A program made the position numbers and the translations under genes. Positions 1 to 5,490 of a stretch of DNA of 5,512 bases are shown here, piece after piece (the first letter of the stretch is position 1; each line of letters begins with the position of its first letter). Source of the DNA: Clostridia bacterium (lineage in GTDB: Bacteria > Bacillota > Clostridia > Christensenellales > Pumilibacteraceae); the NCBI GenBank assembly GCA_900762945.1, contig CAAFIN010000298.1, positions 1 to 5,512 on the forward strand, given 5' to 3'. The notes under the pieces are model-generated. The model made no database searches. It was not told where the DNA came from and saw nothing but the letters and a program-made list of their open reading frames with translations.

Positions 1-47
1 CCCGCCGCGGAACTGGAAATTATCCTTTTTCAACCCGCTACGCAACG

Positions 48-84
48 AAAAAAGGAACTGCAATCGATTCGCAGTCCCTTTTTT
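48..84 (-). terminator. Rho-independent terminator after the lipoprotein gene
   Basis: Twenty nucleotides beyond the TAA stop, minus-strand RNA can form GGGACTGC/GCAGTTCC (eight pairs including one G-U), flanked by A6 and U6, with a nine-base loop. On the plus strand the same position is an A-C mismatch, so the stem is better suited to the minus-strand transcript. The A-tract on the other side would still allow weak bidirectional action, for example for a convergent neighbour to the left. Confidence 0.85.
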
Positions 85-103
85 GATTATTATTTAATTC
101 TCG

Positions 104-3100
104 TTAGTCGGCGATAAGCGTAAACGCGCCTTTGGAAGAACCGAACATTAAACCGGGTTTCGCGTTGCCGTCCGTTTTAGTCGTGAAATCGGTATATTCG
201 CAATCGGTTTCAACGCCCTCGACGTAGAATTTAACGTTCGTCACAGTCCAGTTTCTGTACTTGATACCGCTATTGCTGGAACGCCCCATTACCCCGCCGA
301 GAGAAGCTTTCGTAGTGCCGTCCAACGCTTTCGTGGCTTTGATTTCGCAATCTTTGACCGTAACGGTATCGATAGTCTGCGTTTTACCGCTTGCGTTGAC
401 AAGTCCGACGATGCCGCCGACCCAAGTCTTTCCGACTACGTTACCGGCGTTTTCCGCTCCCGTCAAAGTCAGCGTGCCGCCGCTCACGTAGCCTACGATC
501 CCTCCGACGTATTTACAATTTTCGGCGATAACGCCGCCGTAATTGTTGCAATTCGTTATCGTCGCAACGCCTGTTACGCTGCCGACTATACCGCCCGCGG
601 TACACGACGCCGAAGCGGTCGTAACGTCGGCATAGTTATTGCAGTTTTCTATCGTTCCTCCCGCAGTGGTCACTAAGCCTACTACTCCGCCGACGTGGGA
701 AGTCGAAGTAGTCGAATTCCTGACTACGCTGCCCCTTACGGTCAGGTTTTTGACGGTGCCGCCGGCAAGGTAAGTTACGAACCCCGCCGCGCAATCGAGT
801 TTAAGATCGACGTAAGCGGTCTTGTCGTTTCCGTCGAGCGTACCGGCAAAATACATAGTTGCCGAACCGATCGCAACGGTCGCAGGCTCGCTTTCCGTGC
901 CTATATCGATAAGCAGTTTGAAGAATTTTTGACTGTACGCCTTTTTAAGATCGGCAGAAGCCACTCCTTCTCCCGTCGCGAACGCCAGATAATCGGTCAT
1001 ATTTGCGATAGCGTACGGATTCGTTTCGCCGTTTGTAAAAGCCTCGTCGTCTTTCTGCGCGGCGATAAGTCCGTCGGCGGTTTTCCACGCTTCGAGGTCG
1101 GAAATCGCGTTGTCGCAAGCGCTGTCCGCGAAGTGTTCGTGACATCTGTCGCAAGTGTAATACTCGGCAGTGCCGACGGTGGCGTACGAAGCAGCAACCG
1201 CTTCGGTTCCGACTCCGTTATGCCCGAGCGCCGCGGTCGCGGTGTCGGTATGCGAATAGCCGCACTCGCAGACGTGCGAGGTATATCCGCCCGCCGTACA
1301 GGTCGGATCGGTCACGGTATCGGTGAAAGTATGCGCCGTTTCGTCCGACTTCGCGCCGCAGGAACACTCGTTCCAGTGGTTTGTGTCGTCGTACTTGACG
1401 GTATCGTAACTATGAATGTGCGCGTCGGCAAGCACGTAAGTCGTTACGCCGTCGACGGTCGTCGAGTTGACGACCTTACCATCCACGCCGGAAGTCACGG
1501 TCAGCGTATAGTCGCCGAGAATAACTCTCAGCGTTTGCCCCTCGCCGAGCGTGGTTTCGCCGTCGGCAAGAAGCGTGACTACGCCGTCGTTGCCCGCCGC
1601 TGCAATCGCCGCGCCGAGCGTCGCATAGCGCGTATCTCCTACTTTTGCCAACGCTACGAGTTTGTCGGTAATATCCTTTCTGTAAGTTGCCGAGCATACG
1701 GAACAAGTATATTCGGTATAGCCGTTCTCGTCGAACGTGGGATCGGTCGTAGCGCCCTTGACTAACGAGCAATCTGCGGTATCCTTGTGTTCGGCGTTCC
1801 TCGAGCAAACGCGGGAGTGCGTTTCCGCGCCCTCGTCATGCGTCCATTCGCCGTAGTCGTGATCGCCGTTTGCGGCAATCGCGAGTTCGTCGACGGTAGC
1901 AACCGTATAATTGCCGTCCGCGCCCAAAGTAAACAGCGCGCCGCAAGTACATTTATAATGTTCTTTCACGCCCGTGGCCGAGCAGTTCGCCGCCGTACCG
2001 TCAACGTGCGCGTAAGTATGCGCCGTATGCGTGATAACTACCGTAGCCGCCGCGGGAGCTCTACCCACAAGCACGTCGTTTCCGTCCTCGTCCTTGACCT
2101 GCGCGGTCGCGTAAGAGATATTCACAGCGGTATTAGCGTCCATAACGCCTACCACGTCACCCTTTACGGTCTTTGCGGTAAGCGTGGCGTTTTCGTTCTT
2201 AAAGCCCGTAACGTTGCAGAAACGGGTTTCGGCTTGATCGTATCTGACGAGTTTACCGATTGCGCCGCCTACCGCGCCGTTTTCGGAAATAACGCTGCCC
2301 TTCATCGTACAGTTTTCGATAACGACGTTACCGGTCGCCGAGCCTAAAATACCGCCCGCATAAGCCTTGGTCGCGGTAACGACGGCGTTGACCGTGCAGC
2401 CGCTTATCGTGGTCGCGGTGCCGTCGCCGTAAGGAACGGTACCGATAATCGCGCCCGCGAAACTGCTCGAACCGGTATAAGTAACAGAGCCGGAAACAGT
2501 AATGTTTTTCACGGTCGCCGCCGTAGCGTAACCGATCAAGCCCACGCCGCCGGAAGTCGAAGTAAGATTGACGTAAACCTCGTGACCTCCGCCGTCGAGT
2601 GTACCGGAAAATCTCGCGGCGTTAGCGTTGCCGACGATCGAAGTAACCGGTTCGTCCGCGCCGCCGATATTTGCGGTGAGCCTTGCGTACTTGCCGGACA
2701 TATTATCGCCGCCGTTTACCGCCGCCGCGAACGCCTTGTAGTCGGCGATATTTGCAATCTTATACGGCTTTTCCGCCGTGCCGTAAGTTTCGTCGTCTTT
2801 CTCGGCTGCCATTTTACCGTCGCCCGCTTTCCACTCTTCGTAGTCCGCGATTTCGTTCTCGCAAGCGCCGTCGGTAAAGTGCTTTTCGCACACGGAGCAA
2901 GCGTAATGCGCCTTAACTCCCGCGGTCGCGTAACTTGCCGTAACTTCCGCAACCGCTTCGGGAGTATGCGGAAGCGCGGGAACCTCGTTGCGTTTTTCGG
3001 TTTGACCGCAAACCGCGCAGGTATAGAGGTCGTAGCCGTTGCCCGCGCAAGTCGCGTCGACGTGAGAAGTCTTTTCGAAACTATGTTCTTTGCACGTTTT

Positions 3101-5329
3101 TACGAGTTTCGTAGCGTTGCCGGGGTTTGCACCCACGGGAGTTTCTGCGCCGTCCGCTTCGTACCCCGCCGCTATATACTCTATCGTAAGATCGGTGAAC
3201 TTTTGCCCGCCAATCGTGCCGACGATGCCGCCGACCTGATTTTCTCCGACTATCTCGCCGGTATTTTTGACGTAGCGGAGCGCGTGCGCGGCGGTTTTCG
3301 TGCCGGAATGGATAAGCCCGACTACGCCGCCCACGCCCGTAGCGCCGATTATTTTGCCGCCGTTGGTAAAGTCGGTAATCGTCAGCGACGGAACGCATTC
3401 GCCGCTGTTGATGATATACCCCACCGCGCCGCCGACGTAGTTCGCCGTCGTAGCGACTTCGCCGTTATTCGCGCAGTTTATTATCGTAACGTTGCAACCG
3501 TTGCTTCTTCCGAGCAATCCGCCGGCGTTGTTCGCCGCCGTAACCTTGCCTTCGTTCGTAAAGTCACTGATAGCGACCGCTGGAACGTACGCGTTTTGTC
3601 TGAGAACGTAGCCCGCCGCGCCGCCGACGTAGTTTGCGTCCGCGTTCACCGCGCCGCCGTTCGAGCCGCCGACGATAGAAATATTGCCGGTGCTTCTGCC
3701 GATCATACCGCCGGCGTTGCCGCCGCCGTTAGCCGTAATTATCGCTTCGTTCACGCAGTTCGAAAGCGTCGTAACCTTTCCGTCGGCATAAAGAACCGCA
3801 CCTACCAAGCCGCCCGCGCCCGAGCCGCTTGCCGTGTACTCGACTTCTCCGCTCACGGTAAGGTCGGTAATCGTCGCGCCCGCGGCGTAACCTATAAAGC
3901 CCACTCCAGCGTTTGCGCCGAGATCGATACAGATCGTTTTACCGTTGCCGTCGATCGTACCGGCGAAAGCCGTCGCGGCGGTCTTGCCTGCATACAAACG
4001 AAGCGGACTGTCCTCCGCGCCGAGATCCGCGGTTATTTTGTAGTAAGCCGATCTCGCCGCTTCGTTGAAATAGTTTTCATAGACGAAAGTCTTGTAATCG
4101 TCCTCGTTCGCGATAACGTACGGATTTTCGCTCGTACCCGCGCCGTCGAGAGTCGGAAGCGCGTAAGTTTGTTTTTCGTTATAAATATCCGCGTACGCGA
4201 GCGCGAAACTCTTGCCGAACTCGTTGCCCAGTCTTATCATGGACAGCGCGTCGAGGTGCGCGTAGTCGGTGTTGTCGCGGTCGTAAGTCAGCCAGTCCTC
4301 ATGCGCGACTTCGACGAAATGCGCTTTACTGCTGACCGCGGCGTAACGCTCTTTCGCGGCGTTCACCACGTCGTAGTTCGTCCAACGCTGAGTGATGCCG
4401 CCGTCGATAGTGGTAAGTCCGGTTTCGGTAAGGTAGCCCTTTTCTTCGAACGCCGCCGTCACGTCGCCGATAAAGTTATTCCACAGCGTGGGATAATCGA
4501 ACGCGTAAGACTGCGCGTCGTTCTCGCCCTGCATCCAGATAAACGACAGAATACGCGCGTCCACTCCGTCCGCTTTCAGCATCGCCATTCCGTCGTCAAC
4601 CTTTTTCATTAGGTGATTATAAAGCGTGATATCCTCTTCCGTCTTTTCGAAAAGTCCGAGCGACGAAGGGCACAGCCACGAGCCGTGAAGCGTCGCCCCG
4701 CCCGTCGCGTCCTTGATTATATAGAAAGTTTCGTCGGGATAGTTCTCGGTAAGATACGCCGCAAGCCCGATCTCGGGACCGAACGCTCCGTCCTCGAGCG
4801 AGGTATAACGTCCCTGACCGAGTTTGACGGGTTCGAACGCAGAATTCTCGTTCTTGGTTTTTGTCTGCGCGTCGTCGGATTGAAGCGGCGCGTTGGAATA
4901 GAAAATTTTCACGTTGTCGAAGCCCGCGCGGTACTTTTCGTACTCCTCGGGCGTAACCACGGTTTTGAGATTTTTGCTGTAAGTCCAGCCCACGGCGTTG
5001 CTCTGCCCGGCAATCACGATGACTTTCGCGATTCTTTCGGTTTCTTCGCCGCGATAAGTATACCCGCAGTCGCAGGCATGCTCGGTATAACCTTTCTCGG
5101 TATAAGTCGGTTCTATCGTCTTATCTGCGAACGCATGCGCCGCAACGTCAGTCTTGTCGTGACAGATCGCGCATTCGCGCCAGTGGTCGTGATCGTCGTA
5201 CTTTACGGTATATTCGTGGTCGCAGTGCGCAGGCTCGGGCGTATCGTTGCCGCCGCATGCAACCGCCACCGACGCGAGTACCGCAATCAACGCGAAAACG
5301 AGTGTACTCAGCCAAATTCGTCTTTTCAT
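104..5329 (-). CDS. Giant modular surface lipoprotein: SASA/CE6-like esterase plus three GLUG-type beta-helix modules and Cys-rich modules
   Basis: Predicted extracellular, membrane-anchored carbohydrate esterase of about 1741 residues. The Met at 5329 is chosen because GGGAGG lies 4 nt upstream and a typical lipoprotein signal follows at once (KRR, hydrophobic stretch, Cys25). An in-frame ATG at 5353 would add eight residues (PSAAGGK before the second Met). Residues 101-379 carry the GQSNA, GPE, K...GG...W, WMQGEND and DxxH motifs of sialate O-acetylesterase-like (SASA, CE6-related) SGNH hydrolases. Three homologous Gly/Val/Asn-rich beta-helix modules follow (398-727, 850-1092, 1433-1741), separated by Cys/His-rich modules. 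There is no LPxTG, SLH or dockerin at the C terminus, which ends in LIAD. The esterase family is read from motifs; the sugar substrate (sialic acid, xylan or other) is unknown. The gene appears monocistronic, with its own leader and terminator. The C-terminal part could equally be an adhesin or glycan-binding stalk. Confidence 0.93.
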   Translation of the reverse strand: MKRRIWLSTLVFALIAVLASVAVACGGNDTPEPAHCDHEYTVKYDDHDHWRECAICHDKTDVAAHAFADKTIEPTYTEKGYTEHACDCGYTYRGEETERIAKVIVIAGQSNAVGWTYSKNLKTVVTPEEYEKYRAGFDNVKIFYSNAPLQSDDAQTKTKNENSAFEPVKLGQGRYTSLEDGAFGPEIGLAAYLTENYPDETFYIIKDATGGATLHGSWLCPSSLGLFEKTEEDITLYNHLMKKVDDGMAMLKADGVDARILSFIWMQGENDAQSYAFDYPTLWNNFIGDVTAAFEEKGYLTETGLTTIDGGITQRWTNYDVVNAAKERYAAVSSKAHFVEVAHEDWLTYDRDNTDYAHLDALSMIRLGNEFGKSFALAYADIYNEKQTYALPTLDGAGTSENPYVIANEDDYKTFVYENYFNEAARSAYYKITADLGAEDSPLRLYAGKTAATAFAGTIDGNGKTICIDLGANAGVGFIGYAAGATITDLTVSGEVEYTASGSGAGGLVGAVLYADGKVTTLSNCVNEAIITANGGGNAGGMIGRSTGNISIVGGSNGGAVNADANYVGGAAGYVLRQNAYVPAVAISDFTNEGKVTAANNAGGLLGRSNGCNVTIINCANNGEVATTANYVGGAVGYIINSGECVPSLTITDFTNGGKIIGATGVGGVVGLIHSGTKTAAHALRYVKNTGEIVGENQVGGIVGTIGGQKFTDLTIEYIAAGYEADGAETPVGANPGNATKLVKTCKEHSFEKTSHVDATCAGNGYDLYTCAVCGQTEKRNEVPALPHTPEAVAEVTASYATAGVKAHYACSVCEKHFTDGACENEIADYEEWKAGDGKMAAEKDDETYGTAEKPYKIANIADYKAFAAAVNGGDNMSGKYARLTANIGGADEPVTSIVGNANAARFSGTLDGGGHEVYVNLTSTSGGVGLIGYATAATVKNITVSGSVTYTGSSSFAGAIIGTVPYGDGTATTISGCTVNAVVTATKAYAGGILGSATGNVVIENCTMKGSVISENGAVGGAIGKLVRYDQAETRFCNVTGFKNENATLTAKTVKGDVVGVMDANTAVNISYATAQVKDEDGNDVLVGRAPAAATVVITHTAHTYAHVDGTAANCSATGVKEHYKCTCGALFTLGADGNYTVATVDELAIAANGDHDYGEWTHDEGAETHSRVCSRNAEHKDTADCSLVKGATTDPTFDENGYTEYTCSVCSATYRKDITDKLVALAKVGDTRYATLGAAIAAAGNDGVVTLLADGETTLGEGQTLRVILGDYTLTVTSGVDGKVVNSTTVDGVTTYVLADAHIHSYDTVKYDDTNHWNECSCGAKSDETAHTFTDTVTDPTCTAGGYTSHVCECGYSHTDTATAALGHNGVGTEAVAASYATVGTAEYYTCDRCHEHFADSACDNAISDLEAWKTADGLIAAQKDDEAFTNGETNPYAIANMTDYLAFATGEGVASADLKKAYSQKFFKLLIDIGTESEPATVAIGSATMYFAGTLDGNDKTAYVDLKLDCAAGFVTYLAGGTVKNLTVRGSVVRNSTTSTSHVGGVVGLVTTAGGTIENCNNYADVTTASASCTAGGIVGSVTGVATITNCNNYGGVIAENCKYVGGIVGYVSGGTLTLTGAENAGNVVGKTWVGGIVGLVNASGKTQTIDTVTVKDCEIKATKALDGTTKASLGGVMGRSSNSGIKYRNWTVTNVKFYVEGVETDCEYTDFTTKTDGNAKPGLMFGSSKGAFTLIAD
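107..1033 (-). repeat. Beta-helix module 3 (GLUG-like repeats), C-terminal
   Basis: Residues 1433-1741. It opens with NGETNPYAIANMTDYLAF, then IDIGTESEP and FAGTLDGNDKT, and continues with HVGGVVGLV, TIENCNNYADV, TAGGIVGSVTG, TITNCNNYGGV, YVGGIVGYV, WVGGIVGLV and LGGVMGRSS turns. This is the most regular GLUG series in the protein, with the NC position conserved in consecutive coils. The chain ends soon after the last coil (FGSSKGAFTLIAD) with no anchor or export signal, so the free end of the molecule is a beta-helix tip. Confidence 0.8.
1058..1423 (-). repeat. Cys-rich module D (protein repeat)
   Basis: Residues 1303-1424, cysteines at 1322, 1324, 1344, 1354, 1356, 1393, 1396 and 1405. Its first half copies module A (TVKYDD..HW.EC, AH.F.D, PT.T..GYT.H.C.CGY). 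Its second half copies module B (ASYAT.G...YYTC..C..HF.D.AC.N.I, WK..DG.IAA.KDDE). It therefore represents the full-length form from which A and B each show a recognisable half. It runs directly into beta-helix 3. Confidence 0.76.
1427..1657 (-). other. VGDT-type beta-strand module
   Basis: Residues 1225-1301. The recognisable core is AKVGDTRYATLGAAIAAAGNDGVVTLLADGETTL, followed by short beta-rich stretches (LRVILGDYTLTVTSG, TTYVLADA). This 'VGDT.Y.TL..AI.AA..G..VTLL.D' pattern is a common single-turn beta-helix-like unit in surface proteins of anaerobic Gram-positive bacteria. It contains no Cys and no GLUG turn, and occurs once here. Its role is unknown; a rigid spacer is the simplest reading. 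Confidence 0.7.
1664..2032 (-). repeat. Cys-rich module C (protein repeat)
   Basis: Residues 1100-1222, cysteines at 1116, 1127, 1129, 1175, 1187, 1209 and 1212. It appears to be two submodules. The first has NCSATGVKEHYKCTCGALF. The second has HDYGEW, ETHSRVCSRNAEHKDTADC, then PTF.ENGYTEYTCSVCSATY. Both types are recurrent in large clostridial surface proteins. It precedes the VGDT module rather than a GLUG helix. Confidence 0.72.
2054..2782 (-). repeat. Beta-helix module 2 (GLUG-like repeats)
   Basis: Residues 850-1092. The entry signature is GTAEKPYKIANIADYKAF, then LTANIGGADEP and FSGTLDGGG, followed by GVGLIGYA, NITVSGSVTYTG, AGAIIG, YAGGILGSATGN and VGGAIGKL turns. It is the shortest of the three modules and has the fewest recognisable GG turns. 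The last part (GDVVGVMDANTAVNISYATAQ) resembles the degenerate last coil of a helix. Same predicted fold as modules 1 and 3. Confidence 0.78.
2810..3094 (-). repeat. Cys-rich module B (protein repeat)
   Basis: Residues 746-840, cysteines at 746, 761, 771, 774, 811, 814 and 823. The first half has HSFEKT, DATC, GYDLYTCAVCG. The second half has ASYAT.G...HYAC..C.KHFTDGAC, then WK..DG..AA.KDDE, leading straight into beta-helix 2. The second half matches module D at roughly half of positions, including every Cys. Probable zinc-ribbon-like or disulfide-stabilised spacer. Confidence 0.75.
3302..3445 (-). repeat. Tandem unit inside beta-helix 1, copy 2 (partial)
   Basis: Residues 629-676, directly following copy 1 in frame. 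It keeps ANYVGG.(A/V)GY, VPSLTITDFTNGGK and GVGGVVGLI in the same spacing as copy 1, then departs from it. About 48 residues are alignable, so this copy is shorter or has decayed towards the end of the helix. Confidence 0.7.
3446..3637 (-). repeat. 64-residue tandem unit inside beta-helix 1, copy 1
   Basis: Residues 565-628, starting ANYVGGAAGY and containing VP.(V/L).I(S/T)DFTN(E/G)GK and (N/V)(A/V)GG(L/V)(L/V)G. The next unit (629-676, 3302-3445) begins ANYVGGAVGY and repeats the same landmarks. The shared 13-nt string coding part of YVGG occurs at 3428-3440 and 3620-3632, exactly 192 nt (64 codons) apart. Elsewhere the two copies have diverged at DNA level, so this is an older in-frame duplication. 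Confidence 0.75.
4193..5029 (-). other. SGNH esterase domain, sialate O-acetylesterase/CE6-like
   Basis: Residues 101-379. The core starts with KVIVIAGQSNAVGW, where Ser110 is the presumed nucleophile. It continues with FGPE (184-186 for GPE), a K...TGGATLHGSW stretch (206-218), WMQGENDA (265-272) and NTDYAHLDA, with Asp355 and His358 as the presumed catalytic DxxH pair. These blocks fall in the order and spacing usual for the SASA (DUF303) family, which removes O-acetyl groups from sialic acids or, in CE6 enzymes, from xylan. All motif residues expected for activity are present. The substrate is not predictable from this. About 280 residues is a normal domain length. Confidence 0.85.
5045..5227 (-). 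repeat. Cys/His-rich module A (protein repeat)
   Basis: Residues 35-95. The pattern is HEYTVKYDD, HW.EC..C, then AH.F.D and PT.T..GYT.H.C.CGY, with cysteines at 36, 53, 56, 86 and 88. It closely matches the first half of module D (TVKYDD..HW.EC, then GYT.H.C.CGY). Paired CxxC and CxC motifs with conserved His suggest a small zinc-ribbon-like or disulfide-bonded domain, but no function is established here. It lies between the lipid anchor and the esterase. Confidence 0.75.
5258..5329 (-). other. Lipoprotein (Sec/SPII) signal peptide, lipid-accepting Cys25
   Basis: Residues 1-24 show a basic start (MKRR), a hydrophobic core rich in Leu, Val, Ile and Ala, and AVA before Cys25, which is followed by GGNDTPEP. 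The Ala at -3 is less common than Leu but tolerated in lipoboxes. A short polar, Pro-containing tether after the Cys is usual for surface lipoproteins. This predicts diacylglyceryl attachment to the outer face of the cytoplasmic membrane. Confidence 0.85.
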
Positions 5330-5333
5330 TTTT

Positions 5334-5339
5334 CCTCCC
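5334..5339 (-). promoter_or_regulatory. Ribosome binding site GGGAGG
   Basis: On the minus strand GGGAGG is followed by AAAA and then the ATG at 5329. This strong site at normal spacing decides the start in favour of 5329. The alternative ATG at 5353 has only a G-run (GGGGGCAAA) before it, a poorer match. Confidence 0.85.
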
Positions 5340-5372
5340 GCCGCCGAAGGCATTTTGCCCCCGGCGTTAAAT

Positions 5373-5386
5373 CGAAATGCGTTTCG
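5373..5386 (-). other. Second small hairpin in the 5' leader
   Basis: Arms CGAAA/TTTCG close a four-base loop, about 34 nt upstream of the ribosome binding site. Taken with the hairpin at 5411-5426, the leader has two simple stem-loops. No known regulatory RNA was recognised. Confidence 0.3.
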
Positions 5387-5410
5387 GAAACTTGATCTTT
5401 TCGCGCCAGA

Positions 5411-5426
5411 AGCGGATATAACCGCT
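5411..5426 (-). other. Small hairpin in the 5' leader
   Basis: Five-base-pair arms (AGCGG/CCGCT) enclose a six-base AT-only loop. It is within the predicted untranslated leader, about 80 nt before the start codon. It is too short for a terminator, has no U tract after it, and no riboswitch class is recognised. It may be incidental. Confidence 0.3.
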
Positions 5427-5460
5427 CACTTGACGCAATCGCCGTCACCGAATCGCTTTT

Positions 5461-5490
5461 ATCTTACACCGTTTACGGCGAACTTGTAAA
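5461..5490 (-). promoter_or_regulatory. Putative sigma-A-type promoter
   Basis: On the minus strand TTTACA (5485-5490, one mismatch to TTGACA) is separated by 18 nt from TAAGAT (5461-5466, two mismatches to TATAAT). Transcription would start near 5454, giving a leader of roughly 125 nt. The spacer contains the inverted repeat CCGTAAACGG. This is the best pair seen between the coding start and the window edge, but it is moderate, and a promoter further upstream is not excluded. Confidence 0.4.

Larger units (their letters stand above)
3149..4138 (-). repeat. Beta-helix module 1 (GLUG-like repeats)
   Basis: Residues 398-727. It opens with GTSENPYVIANEDDYKTF, then ITADLG and FAGTIDGNGKT, an entry signature shared by modules 2 and 3. 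Repeated turns follow, of the type (N/Y)(A/V)GG(L/A/V)(L/V/A)G, with 'TNEGKV' or 'ANNGEV' strands and NC positions, as in GLUG motifs. At least seven GG-turn copies are visible (for example GAGGLVG, NAGGMIG, YVGGAAG, NAGGLLG, YVGGAVG, GVGGVVG, QVGGIVG). This predicts a right-handed parallel beta-helix used as stalk or glycan-binding surface. It is the longest of the three and contains an internal 64-residue duplication. Confidence 0.8.

Noticed and set aside
1..117. Possible 3' end of a convergent plus-strand gene at the left edge
   Set aside because: A frame is open from base 1, but it runs through the terminator hairpin into the lipoprotein gene, and the other two frames are open nearly as far. 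There is no evidence for coding in so short a stretch.
695..1765. Plus-strand open frame of 356 codons
   Set aside because: Antisense shadow over the VGDT module, Cys-rich module D and parts of module C and beta-helix 3; Arg-rich product without family signature.
107..4138. DNA tandem repeats or CRISPR-like array in the GCCGCC-rich stretches
   Set aside because: The recurring GCCGCCGACGTA-like strings code for YVGG/VGG turns of the beta-helix, are irregularly spaced, and lack repeat/spacer structure.
2582..4612. Long plus-strand open frame (676 codons)
   Set aside because: It lies wholly antisense to the lipoprotein gene and in codon register with it. The product is Arg/Val-rich and low in recognisable motifs, with no ribosome binding site seen. 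It is a codon-bias shadow.
5330..5353. Translation start at the upstream ATG (5353)
   Set aside because: It would add an eight-residue non-basic extension before the KRR signal peptide, and the GGGAGG ribosome binding site lies after it, in correct position for the ATG at 5329.
4613..5395. Plus-strand open frame of 260 codons near the start of the gene
   Set aside because: It continues the same antisense register directly after the stop at 4610-4612 and overlaps signal peptide, esterase and ribosome binding site of the real gene. No domain is recognised.
5411..5426. Terminator or attenuator in the leader
   Set aside because: The stem is only five pairs and is not followed by a U tract on the minus strand; no alternative antiterminator pairing was found.
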